Shown: positions 18,183 through 27,188 of the stretch, piece after piece | How the letters are laid out: each line of letters opens with the position of its first letter | How positions within the stretch are numbered: the stretch's first letter is position 1 | Assembly: GCF_010671605.1 (NCBI RefSeq) | Contig: NZ_JAABOO010000003.1 | Span: forward strand, 499,993-563,992 | Length of the DNA: 64,000 nucleotides | Direction: 5' to 3' | Source of the DNA: Leptobacterium flavescens | GTDB taxonomy: Bacteria > Bacteroidota > Bacteroidia > Flavobacteriales > Flavobacteriaceae | Program-made: the position numbers and the translations under genes | Notes under the pieces: model-generated | Told to the model about the DNA's origin: nothing | What the model saw: only the letters and a program-made list of their open reading frames with translations | Databases searched by the model: none

Positions 18183-19271
18183 ATGAACGAAAAGGATTTT
18201 ATTCTGAGATCAAACGATCTGCTTCCTGAATCCGGTTCCCATAGCTGGAGATCGCCCAGTAATATTGCACTGGTAAAATACTGGGGTAAGAAGGAGAATC
18301 AGATTCCCGCCAATCCGTCAATAAGTTTTACCCTCGATACCTGTGCAACCACCACCAGCCTGGAATTTAAAAGGCTAAAGGAGGCCGGAAGTGATTTTTC
18401 GTTCGAGCTGTTCTTTGAAGATAAACCCAAGGAATCTTTTAAACCCAAGATCAGGAAGTTTTTTGAAAGGATAGAGCCCTATTGTCCCTATCTGAAGCAA
18501 TATCACTTTACCATCAGAACTTCCAATTCTTTCCCTCATAGCAGCGGGATAGCCTCTTCCGCCAGTGGAATGAGTGCCCTGGCACTATGTATCATGAGCC
18601 TGGAAAAGGAGATAGACGGAAAGATGAATGATGAATATTTTAACCGGAAAGCATCTTTTATAGCCAGATTAGGTTCCGGAAGTGCCTGCCGTAGTATTGA
18701 AGGCGATCTGGTAGTATGGGGAAGTCATAAAAAAACAGAAGGAAGTTCCGATCTTTTCGGCCTGAAGTACCCCTATGAAGTACACTCTTTATTTAAGAAC
18801 TATCAGGATACGATCCTGCTGGTAGATAAGGGAGAAAAGCAGGTGAGCAGTACAGTGGGGCACGAATTAATGCATGATCATCCTTTTGCTGCAAGCAGGT
18901 TTGAACAGGCACATAAGAACCTGGATGAATTACAAAATGTTTTCAGAGAGGGAGATCTGGACCGTTTTATCGAGATCGTAGAAAGTGAGGCCCTGACGCT
19001 GCATGCCATGATGATGACAAGCCTCCCGTATTTTATTCTGATGAGACCTAATACACTCGAGATCATAAACAGGATATGGGCTTTCAGGAAAGAAAGCGGT
19101 TCGCATATATGTTTTACCCTGGATGCAGGAGCCAATGTGCATGTGTTATATCCTGAAAGTGAGAAAGAAGAAGTTAATGGGTTTATTGAGAGGGAGTTAG
19201 TTGCATATTGTCAGAACGGACACTATATTTGCGACCAGATAGGCTTTGGTGCGAAGAAATTGGATCAATAA
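18183..19271 (+). CDS. mvaD: Diphosphomevalonate decarboxylase
   Basis: Makes isopentenyl diphosphate from mevalonate diphosphate with ATP, last step of the mevalonate pathway. The 362-residue GHMP-kinase-fold protein has the N-terminal SPSNIALVKYWGKKE typical of decarboxylases, the ATP loop SFPHSSGIASSASGMSALAL (about residues 118-137), SACRSIEGDLVVWG with the conserved Ser/Arg, and CFTLDAGANVHVLYP near the C-terminus. It starts a cluster with mevalonate kinase and a UbiA prenyltransferase. Flavobacteria use the mevalonate route, so this is a core gene. Confidence 0.95.
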   Translation: MNEKDFILRSNDLLPESGSHSWRSPSNIALVKYWGKKENQIPANPSISFTLDTCATTTSLEFKRLKEAGSDFSFELFFEDKPKESFKPKIRKFFERIEPYCPYLKQYHFTIRTSNSFPHSSGIASSASGMSALALCIMSLEKEIDGKMNDEYFNRKASFIARLGSGSACRSIEGDLVVWGSHKKTEGSSDLFGLKYPYEVHSLFKNYQDTILLVDKGEKQVSSTVGHELMHDHPFAASRFEQAHKNLDELQNVFREGDLDRFIEIVESEALTLHAMMMTSLPYFILMRPNTLEIINRIWAFRKESGSHICFTLDAGANVHVLYPESEKEEVNGFIERELVAYCQNGHYICDQIGFGAKKLDQ

Positions 19272-19317
19272 GCACCAGGCATACCATTTAGCCGGCTTTA
19301 ACGTTATAAAAAAGAAT

Positions 19318-19349
19318 TTTGTGACTGCTGTCTAAATTGATTACCTTTA
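19318..19349 (+). promoter_or_regulatory. Probable promoter of the mevalonate kinase gene
   Basis: TTTG (19318-19321), 20-nt spacer, TACCTTTA (19342-19349, one mismatch to TAnnTTTG), 53 nt upstream of the start codon. Confidence 0.4.
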
Positions 19350-19402
19350 TAAAGATTTGAATACAATAGCGAGGCTGAAAAGCTTCACAACATAAAAAAT
19401 TG

Positions 19403-20341
19403 ATGAAAGGACCCTTATTTTATTCTAAAATCCTGCTCTTCGGTGAATACGGTATTATCAAAGATTCCAAAGGATTATCGATTCCATATAACTTTTATAA
19501 CGGTGGACTAAAGTGCGACGGGAATAATTCCTCCGAAGCATTGGAGTCTAATGACGGTCTTCGGAAGTTTGCCGATTACCTTCAGGAATTGCAGGAATCT
19601 CAACCCGAACTGGTAACTTTCGACCTGGAGAGCCTTAAAAAGGATGTAGCTGCCGGAATGTATTTTGACAGTTCTATTCCTCAGGGATATGGTGTGGGAA
19701 GTAGTGGTGCTTTGGTAGCTGCTATTTACGATAAGTATGCACATAATAAAATTACCGTCCTTGAGAACCTTACCAGGGAAAAACTTCTGACACTAAAAGC
19801 TATTTTCGGGGCTATGGAGTCCTTTTTCCACGGAAAGTCATCCGGACTGGATCCGCTGAACAGCTATTTGAGTATTCCGATCCTTATCAATTCTAAAGAC
19901 AATATAGAGCCTACGGGTATTCCTTCTCAGAAGCAGGAAGGAAAAGGAGCCGTGTTTCTGCTGGATAGCGGAATGACCGGCGAAACGGCGCCTATGGTAA
20001 AGATCTTTATGGATAATATGAAACAGGAAGGTTTCAGAAAAATGCTGAAAGATCAGTTTATCAAGCATACCGATGCCTGTGTGGAGGATTTCCTTAAAGG
20101 AGATGTAAAGTCCCTTTTCGGCAACCTGAAGCAATTATCACGTGTGGCTTTCGATAATTTTAAGCCTATGATCCCGGCACAGTTTCACAAACTCTGGAAG
20201 CACGGGATAGAGACTAATGATTACTATCTGAAATTATGTGGTTCGGGTGGTGGAGGTTATATCCTCGGTTTTACCCAGGATATCGATAAGGCCCGGGAAG
20301 CCCTTAAAAACTACAAGCTGGAGGTGGTATACAACTTCTAA
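19403..20341 (+). CDS. Mevalonate kinase-like GHMP kinase
   Basis: GHMP-superfamily kinase of 312 residues, assigned to mevalonate kinase by its place after mvaD. The N-terminus KILLFGEYGII matches the substrate-binding start of mevalonate kinases, IPQGYGVGSSGALVAA is the ATP loop (about residues 95-110), and KLCGSGGGGYILGF is the C-terminal GHMP motif. ATG 19403 is preferred to the in-frame TTG just before it. It is followed 15 nt later by the UbiA gene, suggesting one transcript. Phosphomevalonate kinase is the main alternative, but the motif set and length fit mevalonate kinase better. Confidence 0.85.
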   Translation: MKGPLFYSKILLFGEYGIIKDSKGLSIPYNFYNGGLKCDGNNSSEALESNDGLRKFADYLQELQESQPELVTFDLESLKKDVAAGMYFDSSIPQGYGVGSSGALVAAIYDKYAHNKITVLENLTREKLLTLKAIFGAMESFFHGKSSGLDPLNSYLSIPILINSKDNIEPTGIPSQKQEGKGAVFLLDSGMTGETAPMVKIFMDNMKQEGFRKMLKDQFIKHTDACVEDFLKGDVKSLFGNLKQLSRVAFDNFKPMIPAQFHKLWKHGIETNDYYLKLCGSGGGGYILGFTQDIDKAREALKNYKLEVVYNF

Positions 20342-20356
20342 GACTTTTTTACCGTC

Positions 20357-21262
20357 ATGCTGAGCAGAAAGAACAAGCTGATCTTATTTAAATTTTTAAG
20401 TTTGTTTTCGGTTGTTCGTGGCTATAATCTATTGGTCATCGCTCTGGCCCAGTACCTGGCATCCATCTATATTCTGGCTCCCGACTGGAGACTGAGAGAT
20501 GTGATCCTGGATGGCAATCTGTTTGCTATAGTTGTTGCATCTGCACTTGCCATTGCAGGAGGCTATATAATCAATAATTTTTACGACGCAGAAAAGGACC
20601 TGATCAACAGGCCAAAAAAGACTATGCTCGATCGCCTGGTAAGTCAAAACACCAAGCTTACCGCCTATTTTGTACTGAATTTTCTATCGGTGGTATTTGC
20701 CAGCTATGTGTCTTTCAGGGCTGTGGTTTTCTTTTCGGCTTATATTTTCGGGATCTGGTTCTATTCGCATAAACTCAAAAAGATCCCCTTTATCGGGAAT
20801 TTGGTTTCCGCTTTACTGGCTATAACACCTTTCTTTGCAGTATTTATTTACTATAAGAATTTTGCCACCGTTATTTTTGTTCACGCTACCTTCCTCTTCC
20901 TTCTTATTTCGATGAGAGAGCTTATCAAGGACCTTGAAAATATAAAAGGCGATCTGACCCATAACTATCGTACGATCCCCATTCTCTTTGGGGAGCGCGT
21001 ATCCAAAGTTTTCCTGACGGGACTCACCGTACTGACGCTTGTTCCCGTTTATTTGCTCACGAATCATTTCCCTATCGGATATATGTATTTTTATTTTTAC
21101 GCGAGTGTTATTTTATTGCTCGTATTCCTACTATTACTGTGGAGGTCTAAGGGAAGGAAACATTATTTGTTATTACACAATATTTTAAAATTAATCATAG
21201 TAGCCGGGGTGTTCAGTATTTTACTGATAGACGTAGACCTGGTGTTAAACAGAATTCTATAA
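20357..21262 (+). CDS. UbiA-family prenyltransferase (geranylgeranylglycerol-phosphate geranylgeranyltransferase-like)
   Basis: Integral membrane prenyltransferase of 301 residues with about nine hydrophobic segments. Both Asp-rich motifs are present: NNFYDAEKDLINRP (about residues 74-87) and RELIKDLENIKGD (about 190-202), which bind Mg-diphosphate. The neighbouring mevalonate genes supply the isoprenoid substrate. Close flavobacterial relatives are usually annotated as geranylgeranylglycerol-phosphate geranylgeranyltransferases, but a quinone or lipid acceptor cannot be decided here. Its stop abuts the ATG of the nitrilase gene without a gap. Confidence 0.88.
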   Translation: MLSRKNKLILFKFLSLFSVVRGYNLLVIALAQYLASIYILAPDWRLRDVILDGNLFAIVVASALAIAGGYIINNFYDAEKDLINRPKKTMLDRLVSQNTKLTAYFVLNFLSVVFASYVSFRAVVFFSAYIFGIWFYSHKLKKIPFIGNLVSALLAITPFFAVFIYYKNFATVIFVHATFLFLLISMRELIKDLENIKGDLTHNYRTIPILFGERVSKVFLTGLTVLTLVPVYLLTNHFPIGYMYFYFYASVILLLVFLLLLWRSKGRKHYLLLHNILKLIIVAGVFSILLIDVDLVLNRIL

Positions 21263-22216
21263 ATGGCAGCAAATCATTTAAAAGTAGCAATGGCGCAGAT
21301 AGCGCCGGTTTGGTTAAATAAGGCAGGAACCCTCGAAAAAATAAAGGACAGTATCCGTGATGCTGCCAAAGAAAATGTAGAACTCATCGTTTTCGGAGAA
21401 TCCCTGCTTCCCGGGTATCCGTATTGGGTAGAACTTACCAATGGAGCTAAATTCAACTCTACGGTACAGAAGGAATTACACGCTCACTATTCCCGTAATG
21501 CCATAGTTATAGAAGAAGGCGATCTGGATGAGGTGTGCCAACTGGCAAAAGAGCATAAAATGGCTGTATACCTGGGGTCTATAGAACGTGCTCAGAACAG
21601 AGGAGGACACAGTTTGTACTGTTCTCTTGTATATATTGATGCAAAAGGAGAGATCCAGTCGGTTCACAGAAAATTACAACCCACCTATGAGGAGCGCCTT
21701 ACCTGGGCTCCCGGAGATGGAAACGGACTCAGGGTACATAAATTAAAGCAATTTACGGTAGGCGGACTCAACTGCTGGGAAAACTGGATGCCTTTACCGA
21801 GAGTGTCCCTATACGGACAGGGAGAGAATCTTCATGTTGCTGTATGGCCCGGAAGCGATTTTAATACCAAAGATATTACCCGTTTTATTGCTCGCGAATC
21901 GAGAAGCTTTTCTATTGGAGTATCCAGTATCATGAGAGTGGAAGACTTCCCGCAAGACACCCCGCACCTTGATAAGATCCTGGAAAAGGCACCGAAAATA
22001 TTGAGTAACGGAGGCTCCTGTATTGCAGGTCCTGACGGAGAATGGATCATAGAACCCGTATTGAATAAAGAAGGCCTTATTATCGAGACCCTCGATTTTA
22101 ACAGGGTATATGAAGAACGCCAGAATTTTGATGCCGTAGGTCATTATTCCCGTCCGGATATAACCAAACTTACAGTAAACAGGGAGCGCCAGACAACGGT
22201 TTCTTTTGAAGAATAG
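21263..22216 (+). CDS. Nitrilase (carbon-nitrogen hydrolase superfamily, nitrilase branch)
   Basis: Predicted to hydrolyse a nitrile to a carboxylic acid and ammonia. The catalytic triad is visible: E46 in FGESLLPGYP, K137 in HRKLQPTYEER and C171 in GGLNCWENWMP. The latter is the G-x-x-x-C-W-E-x-x-x-P form specific for true nitrilases rather than amidases. 317 residues, cytoplasmic, no signal peptide. It starts directly after the UbiA stop codon, so it is translated from the same message as the mevalonate/prenyltransferase genes, an unusual association. Substrate unknown. Confidence 0.92.
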   Translation: MAANHLKVAMAQIAPVWLNKAGTLEKIKDSIRDAAKENVELIVFGESLLPGYPYWVELTNGAKFNSTVQKELHAHYSRNAIVIEEGDLDEVCQLAKEHKMAVYLGSIERAQNRGGHSLYCSLVYIDAKGEIQSVHRKLQPTYEERLTWAPGDGNGLRVHKLKQFTVGGLNCWENWMPLPRVSLYGQGENLHVAVWPGSDFNTKDITRFIARESRSFSIGVSSIMRVEDFPQDTPHLDKILEKAPKILSNGGSCIAGPDGEWIIEPVLNKEGLIIETLDFNRVYEERQNFDAVGHYSRPDITKLTVNRERQTTVSFEE

Positions 22217-22548
22217 AGATTGAGCTATTCTGTTTTATAGATATTTATCTCCTCTCCCACTGGGAGAGGATTAAGATGAGGGGATCCCTCTTCAAGTGCT
22301 GCTATAACACCCCTGAAGTCCCCTCAAGGGGACAATCACTAATCTAAAATCGTAGATCGTGCTTCTCGACGAGCCTGTATCGAGCGTAGTCGAGATACTC
22401 GAAGTGACACTCCTCTCATCCCGATAGCTATCGGGACTCACTACTCACTACTTTATACTTAATACAAATAGCCTCTGACCAGGCCCAATTTTCGATTTTT
22501 ACTAAAACAAAAAATACGTAGATTTGAGAAACTCAATATTATTCCTCA
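22217..22548. repeat. Intergenic region with palindromic repeats and the penicillin acylase promoter
   Basis: No gene seen. Contains CTCTCCCACTGGGAGAG (22253-22269), an inverted-repeat stretch around CCCCTCAAGGGG (22320-22331) whose flanks recur inverted at 27209-27239, TCGAGCGTAGTCGAGA (22379-22394), and the 18-bp perfect palindrome at 22419-22436. TAGATTTG (22519-22526) could be the -7 box for the acylase gene, without an obvious -33 box. Confidence 0.55.
22419..22436. repeat. 18-bp perfect palindrome, copy 1
   Basis: TCCCGATAGCTATCGGGA, fully self-complementary and identical to 24942-24959. Copies bracket the penicillin acylase gene on both sides. It is probably a general intergenic palindrome of this genome. 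Confidence 0.7.
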
Positions 22549-24930
22549 ATGCGCATACTGAAAAAGACTCTCAAAATCATAGTAGTGATCCTTGTGCTGG
22601 CCTCTATTGCAGGCTGGCTTTTTTATAGAAGCTTGCTTCCTCAATACGATGGGAATCTGGAATTAAGCGGACTTGATAATGAGGTAGAGGTACACTACGA
22701 TTCCTATGGAATTCCTCACATTTTTGCAGAAGGGCAGGAAGACGCATACAGGACCCTGGGATATGTACATGCCCAGGACCGCCTTTGGCAGATGGAGGTG
22801 ATGAGGCGCATTGCTCCGGGACGCCTGTCCGAGATCTTCGGATCGGCTTTGATAGATACCGATAAACTCTTTATGGGGCTCGGAATTGAAGAAGCTTCAC
22901 AAAAAGCTATTGATGCCCTGGACAAAGAGAGCGATGCGTATAAATTCGCACTGGCCTATCTGGATGGAATAAATCAGTTTCTGGAAAGCGGACCCACACC
23001 TATAGAGTTTCACCTGGTGGGGATAAAAAAGGAAAAGTTTGAGCTGATAGATATGTACAATGTCTTCGGTTATATGGCATTTAGCTTTGCCATGGCACAT
23101 CGTACCGATCCCTTGTTAAGCAGTTTAAAAGAAAAACTGGGAGCTTCCTATCTTGAGGACCTTCAGATAGATATTGATCCGAAGTCCACCCTGATTCACA
23201 CTACCAATAAAGATTCCGTTTACGAACAAATAGCCGGAAATGTATCGGCCATTGTAGAAGGGGCGCCCTTTCCGACCTTCGAAGGAAGTAACAGCTGGGT
23301 AGTAGCTCCGGAAAAGACCAAAAACGGTAAAGTGCTTTTTGCCAACGACCCTCATATTGGGTATTCACAACCTTCTGTCTGGTATGAGGCCCATATAAAG
23401 ACTCCCGATTACGAAATGTACGGATATCACCTGGCAGGAATCCCTTTTCCATTACTGGGGCATAACAGGAATTATGCATACGGACTTACCATGTTTGAGA
23501 ATGACGATGTGGATTTTTACAGGGAACAAAACAACCCCTCCAATGCAAATCAGTATCAGACACCTGACGGATGGAAATCATATACCCAGCGAACAAAAAC
23601 CTTAAAAGTTAAAGGAGAGGACCCGATAGAACTGAAGATTAAAAGCAGCAGGCACGGACCTGTTATGAACGATTTTATTGAAGGGATCTCCCAGGAAGAA
23701 CCCATAGCACTTTATTGGGTTTATACACAATTGCCTATTAAAGTCCTCGAGTCTATTTACACCATCTCGCATGCAGAAAGTATGGAGGATGTGGAACGTG
23801 GCGCTGCAATGGTTCACGCTCCTGGCCTGAACGTGATGTACGGAGATGCCCAAGACAATATTGCCTGGTGGGCTTCGGCAAAACTCTATAAATTCAGGGA
23901 TTCTCTCAATCCTAAATTCATCCTGGATGGAGCAAGCGGAAAGGATGATCCCGTACGATACCTGGATTTTTCCGAGAACCCTCAGGCCAAAAACCCTTCC
24001 TGGAATTATGTGTATTCTGCCAATAACCAACCCGATTCCATTGCCGGGATCCTCTATCCGGGTTATTATCTACCGGAAGACAGGGCCAAACATATTGTTC
24101 AGCTTCTGGAACCGGAGAATGAATGGACAAAAGAAGGTTTTTCCGGAATGATCAACCAGAATAGATCGATTGTTGCGACCGAAGTTGTTAAAGAATTTAT
24201 TTCTGCGGTTCCTGCGGATGGATTTTCGGCCGAAGAACAAAAAGCATATGATATACTCAGAGAATGGGACGGGTCAAATACCATAGATGCCACCGCTCCT
24301 GTTATCTACAACAAATGGATCTATTTGTACCTGCGAAAGACCTACAGAGATGAAATGGGAGAAGAGATCTTTGATCAGTTGCTCAATACCCATTTGATGA
24401 AGCGTCTTATTGCCACCCAGATCGCTAATGAAAATTCCATCTGGTGGGATAATACAGACACCGATATGAAGGAGAGCAGAGCAGATATCCTTAAGGCTGC
24501 TTTTACAGAGGCCATAGTAGCACTTCAGGCACAATTGGGAACGGATATGGAGAAGTGGAAATGGGGGAAGGTCCATACCCTGGAGCATGGCCATGCCCTT
24601 GGAAATGTAAAAAGCCTGAAACCTTATTTTAATGTGGGAACCTTCGAAATGAACGGAGCCAGGGAAGTACTGGACAACGAGAGCTTTAGCTATGATGAAA
24701 CCGGGGAATATCCGATTAAAAGCGGACCGTCCACACGGCGTATCATTGATTTTTCAGATGTGGAAAACAGCATAAGTATTATTCCTACCGGTCAGTCCGG
24801 CAATCCGTTTAGCAAGCACTATAAAGATCAGGCAGAAATGTTCAGTAAAGGAGAATTTAGAAAAATGTTGCTTAACGAACAGGAGATCAGGAATACAGCC
24901 AAATCGGTCCTGACTTTTAGTAAGAAGTAG
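22549..24930 (+). CDS. Penicillin acylase (penicillin amidase) family N-terminal nucleophile hydrolase
   Basis: Large Ntn-hydrolase precursor of 793 residues, cleaved autocatalytically into two chains. Residues about 6-28 are a membrane-spanning signal or anchor. The start of the alpha chain is typical (EVHYDSYGIPHIFAE and YVHAQDRLWQMEVMRR). The maturation site EGSNSWVVAP puts the nucleophile at S247 after Gly246. The beta chain contains the expected NDPHIGYSQPS and HNRNYAYGLT. Family members cleave amide bonds in beta-lactams, acyl-homoserine lactones or other N-acyl compounds; the natural substrate here is not known. Periplasmic location is inferred. It stands alone between two copies of an 18-bp palindrome. 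Confidence 0.92.
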   Translation: MRILKKTLKIIVVILVLASIAGWLFYRSLLPQYDGNLELSGLDNEVEVHYDSYGIPHIFAEGQEDAYRTLGYVHAQDRLWQMEVMRRIAPGRLSEIFGSALIDTDKLFMGLGIEEASQKAIDALDKESDAYKFALAYLDGINQFLESGPTPIEFHLVGIKKEKFELIDMYNVFGYMAFSFAMAHRTDPLLSSLKEKLGASYLEDLQIDIDPKSTLIHTTNKDSVYEQIAGNVSAIVEGAPFPTFEGSNSWVVAPEKTKNGKVLFANDPHIGYSQPSVWYEAHIKTPDYEMYGYHLAGIPFPLLGHNRNYAYGLTMFENDDVDFYREQNNPSNANQYQTPDGWKSYTQRTKTLKVKGEDPIELKIKSSRHGPVMNDFIEGISQEEPIALYWVYTQLPIKVLESIYTISHAESMEDVERGAAMVHAPGLNVMYGDAQDNIAWWASAKLYKFRDSLNPKFILDGASGKDDPVRYLDFSENPQAKNPSWNYVYSANNQPDSIAGILYPGYYLPEDRAKHIVQLLEPENEWTKEGFSGMINQNRSIVATEVVKEFISAVPADGFSAEEQKAYDILREWDGSNTIDATAPVIYNKWIYLYLRKTYRDEMGEEIFDQLLNTHLMKRLIATQIANENSIWWDNTDTDMKESRADILKAAFTEAIVALQAQLGTDMEKWKWGKVHTLEHGHALGNVKSLKPYFNVGTFEMNGAREVLDNESFSYDETGEYPIKSGPSTRRIIDFSDVENSISIIPTGQSGNPFSKHYKDQAEMFSKGEFRKMLLNEQEIRNTAKSVLTFSKK

Positions 24931-24941
24931 TTAGTGTTGAG

Positions 24942-24959
24942 TCCCGATAGCTATCGGGA
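24942..24959. repeat. 18-bp perfect palindrome, copy 2
   Basis: Same sequence as 22419-22436. It begins 11 nt after the penicillin acylase stop codon and could act as a hairpin at the transcript end, although no T-run follows. Confidence 0.65.
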
Positions 24960-25037
24960 TTGGTTGTTGGTTGTTGGAATTTGATGATTTGAAAATTGGT
25001 TGCCTGGAACATAACATTCAAAACTTAACATTCAACA

Positions 25038-25127
25038 TTTCCAGTCTTTGCGAGCATATGCGAAGCAAACTTTTTGTTGTTGGAATTTGGTACTCCGTCG
25101 TTTCACTTTGGAGTATAAATATTTGGA
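25038..25127 (+). repeat. Dispersed structured repeat, copy 2
   Basis: Near-identical to copy 1 at 17437 over the first 38 bases, then a shorter spacer, TGTTGGAATTTG and a hairpin TACTCC (25091-25096), 13-nt loop, GGAGTA (25110-25115). Loop length equals that of copy 1 but the loop sequence differs, and the stem change is compensatory. It is preceded by tandem AACATTCAA-type repeats (25012-25040). Confidence 0.65.
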
Positions 25128-25162
25128 ATCTAACAATTGATTCCCGTTACAAAGTAATAGCG

Positions 25163-25170
25163 TATCTTTG
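25163..25170 (+). promoter_or_regulatory. -7 box of the pseudouridine synthase gene
   Basis: TATCTTTG, a perfect TAnnTTTG, 16 nt upstream of the chosen start at 25187. No good TTTG is found at the right distance upstream. Its position supports the start at 25187 over in-frame upstream codons. Confidence 0.45.
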
Positions 25171-25186
25171 CCAAAATTTTTCAGAA

Positions 25187-26032
25187 ATGAGCAGAACAGA
25201 CAGAAACAGGAATAGAAAAGCTTCGGGAAAACCGGGAGATGGACAGAGAAAGAAAAGCTACGGCAAAGGAAGTGCTCCTTTCAGAAAAAAGAATACATCT
25301 AAATCTAAACCAGCTGCCAAAAGCGATGATATCCGCCTGAACAAATATATATCCAATGCAGGGATCTGCTCCAGAAGGGATGCCGATATCTATATTGTCT
25401 CCGGAAATGTAACCGTAAATGATGAAGTGATAACGGAGCTTGGTTATAAAGTGAAATTAACGGATAAAGTACGCTTTGACGGGAAGCTTATTTCTCCGGA
25501 GAAAAAAGAATATATCCTCTTAAACAAGCCTAAAGGTTTTATCACTACGACGCGTGATGAAAAAGGAAGAAGGACGGTTATGGACCTGGTTTCGAATGCC
25601 AGCAAGGCACGTCTTTTACCGGTAGGAAGGCTGGACCGTGCGACTACAGGCCTACTTCTCTTTACCAACGACGGTGACCTCGCCAAAAAACTAACACATC
25701 CCAAACACGGGGTGCGTAAGATATATCACGTTGAACTGGATAAATCCCTAAGAGCTGCCGATCTTAACAAGATAAAAGAAGGACTTGAGCTGGAAGACGG
25801 CCCTATAGAAGTAGATGAGGTAAGCTATATTGATAATGCCCCAAAAAGAGAAGTGGGGATTAAAATACACAGCGGAAGGAACCGTATAGTACGCCGTATT
25901 TTTGAACACCTGGGATATGAGGTGGTAAAACTGGACAGGGTGGTTTTTGCCGGCCTTACCAAAAAGGACCTGCCAAGAGGCCACTGGCGTCATTTAACCG
26001 CTCAGGAAGTCATTAATCTGGGAATGCTGTAG
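25187..26032 (+). CDS. Pseudouridine synthase, RluB/RsuA family
   Basis: Modifies uridine in ribosomal RNA, most likely 23S. I start it at ATG 25187 (281 residues); an in-frame extension to 24971 would run through a promoter box and repeat sequence. A basic, low-complexity N-terminus (about 45 residues rich in Lys, Arg, Gly and Ser) precedes the S4 RNA-binding domain (IRLNKYISNAGICSRRDAD) and the catalytic domain with GRLDRATTGLLLFTNDGD, whose Asp is the catalytic residue. The lysine-rich extension is common in flavobacterial RluB proteins. In related genomes this gene often directly follows the UbiA gene; here two other genes intervene. Confidence 0.93.
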   Translation: MSRTDRNRNRKASGKPGDGQRKKSYGKGSAPFRKKNTSKSKPAAKSDDIRLNKYISNAGICSRRDADIYIVSGNVTVNDEVITELGYKVKLTDKVRFDGKLISPEKKEYILLNKPKGFITTTRDEKGRRTVMDLVSNASKARLLPVGRLDRATTGLLLFTNDGDLAKKLTHPKHGVRKIYHVELDKSLRAADLNKIKEGLELEDGPIEVDEVSYIDNAPKREVGIKIHSGRNRIVRRIFEHLGYEVVKLDRVVFAGLTKKDLPRGHWRHLTAQEVINLGML

Positions 26033-26474
26033 TACTTTCGATCTGCAAATACAATTTCTGATTTGCACCTCAACATTCATAACTTAACATTCAACATTTC
26101 ATAGGAATATTAGAGTTTTCTAAATAATTGAGACTATTCTCCTTGCAGGGTTATAATTTCAATAATTGTTTCATATAATCTTGGTTTTATTATTCCTAAA
26201 CTGCATGTATTCTGCCTGTTTGGGTGATTTTGCAAGGCAAAAATTTTCACGAAATCTCAAAAAGTTTTCACCAAAACCGTGTTTTTTTCATGAAATACAT
26301 AGTTGAACCCTGTCAACTATAGTTTTATTTTCTTTTTTCTGTATAAATTGTTTATAGGTTGCCTGGCCGTATTGTGTTTAGAACGAGGTTTAAAATGAGG
26401 ATTTTAACTGCTTCCGTATAGATTTTTCGGGAGATACTGCGATCAATTTTTAGTAATATCCTAAATCTTTTTTG
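26033..26474. other. Intergenic region, about 440 bp, no gene seen
   Basis: Starts with AACATTC-type short repeats (26070-26100) and is otherwise A/T-rich unique sequence. The only clear structure is the hairpin with T-run at 26299-26338, which lies too far from the upstream gene to be its simple terminator and could end an unrecognised small RNA. I see no supported coding frame. Confidence 0.5.
26299..26338 (+). terminator. Terminator-like hairpin in the intergenic region
   Basis: ATAGTTGA (26299-26306), loop ACCCTG, TCAACTAT (26313-26320): perfect 8-bp stem, then AGTTTTATTTTCTTTTTT. It is 267 nt downstream of the pseudouridine synthase stop and 137 nt upstream of the next gene. Confidence 0.45.
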
Positions 26475-27188
26475 ATGAAATCTAAACTAATATTCTTCTG
26501 CAGCTTTTACTTTACCCTGGCTTTTATGGTAACCTCCGTTACAGCTACTCTCTCCTATGGGATCGGGCAAATAGCCATGGCAAAATACCTCGGATATGAT
26601 GCCAGCATACACTTTAACCGGGTTTACTGGGACAGGGCTTCTGTTGAAGAAGAACTGCAGGATATCTATAATGCCTATCCGTTTGAGATTGATCAGCAGA
26701 TATCCTTCCCCGGAGAAGATATATATTGGGATAAAAAAGAAAAACTAAACAGAGATGAACTGTATATAACCCTTGGAGGTCCTCTGATTATATTATTTAT
26801 AGGCTTGTTCGGCTATTTGGGATTAATGTTCAATAAGAAACGTATCCTGAGTTTTGGTCTGAGAATAATAGATTGGGGAATGATCTTCCTTAGCATGTTT
26901 TTTCTGAGATATGTATTTAATCTGTTCGTTCCCCGCCTCATCAGCATGCCTGAATCCTCTCCTTACTATCTGGAGGAAAACGAAGTTAAATTATCAGGAC
27001 TGCTGGGATTACCTGCCGAAGGCCTCTCCGTTGTTCTGGGAACAATAGGGATCCTTGCCTCTCTTTATGTCATCCTGACCATAATACCCGAATATCTGAG
27101 GCTTTCCTTTATTTTTAGCAGCTTCCTGGGAGGCGGACTCGGACTCTTTCTTTGGATGGAGCTACTCGGTCCCGTTTTAATGCCATGA
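26475..27188 (+). CDS. Predicted multi-pass membrane protein of unknown function
   Basis: 237 residues with about five hydrophobic segments (around residues 5-30, 98-118, 130-155, 178-205 and 212-235). Between the first and second lies a hydrophilic, acidic stretch (YWDRASVEEELQDIYNAYPF) that may face the periplasm. I do not recognise a family. Start ATG 26475 is preferred over the in-frame TTG directly before it. It is isolated, with repeat-containing spacers on both sides. Confidence 0.7.
   Translation: MKSKLIFFCSFYFTLAFMVTSVTATLSYGIGQIAMAKYLGYDASIHFNRVYWDRASVEEELQDIYNAYPFEIDQQISFPGEDIYWDKKEKLNRDELYITLGGPLIILFIGLFGYLGLMFNKKRILSFGLRIIDWGMIFLSMFFLRYVFNLFVPRLISMPESSPYYLEENEVKLSGLLGLPAEGLSVVLGTIGILASLYVILTIIPEYLRLSFIFSSFLGGGLGLFLWMELLGPVLMP

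Noticed and set aside
24971-25186. N-terminal extension of the pseudouridine synthase
   Set aside because: In frame, but it runs through the dispersed repeat and through a TAnnTTTG box just before ATG 25187.
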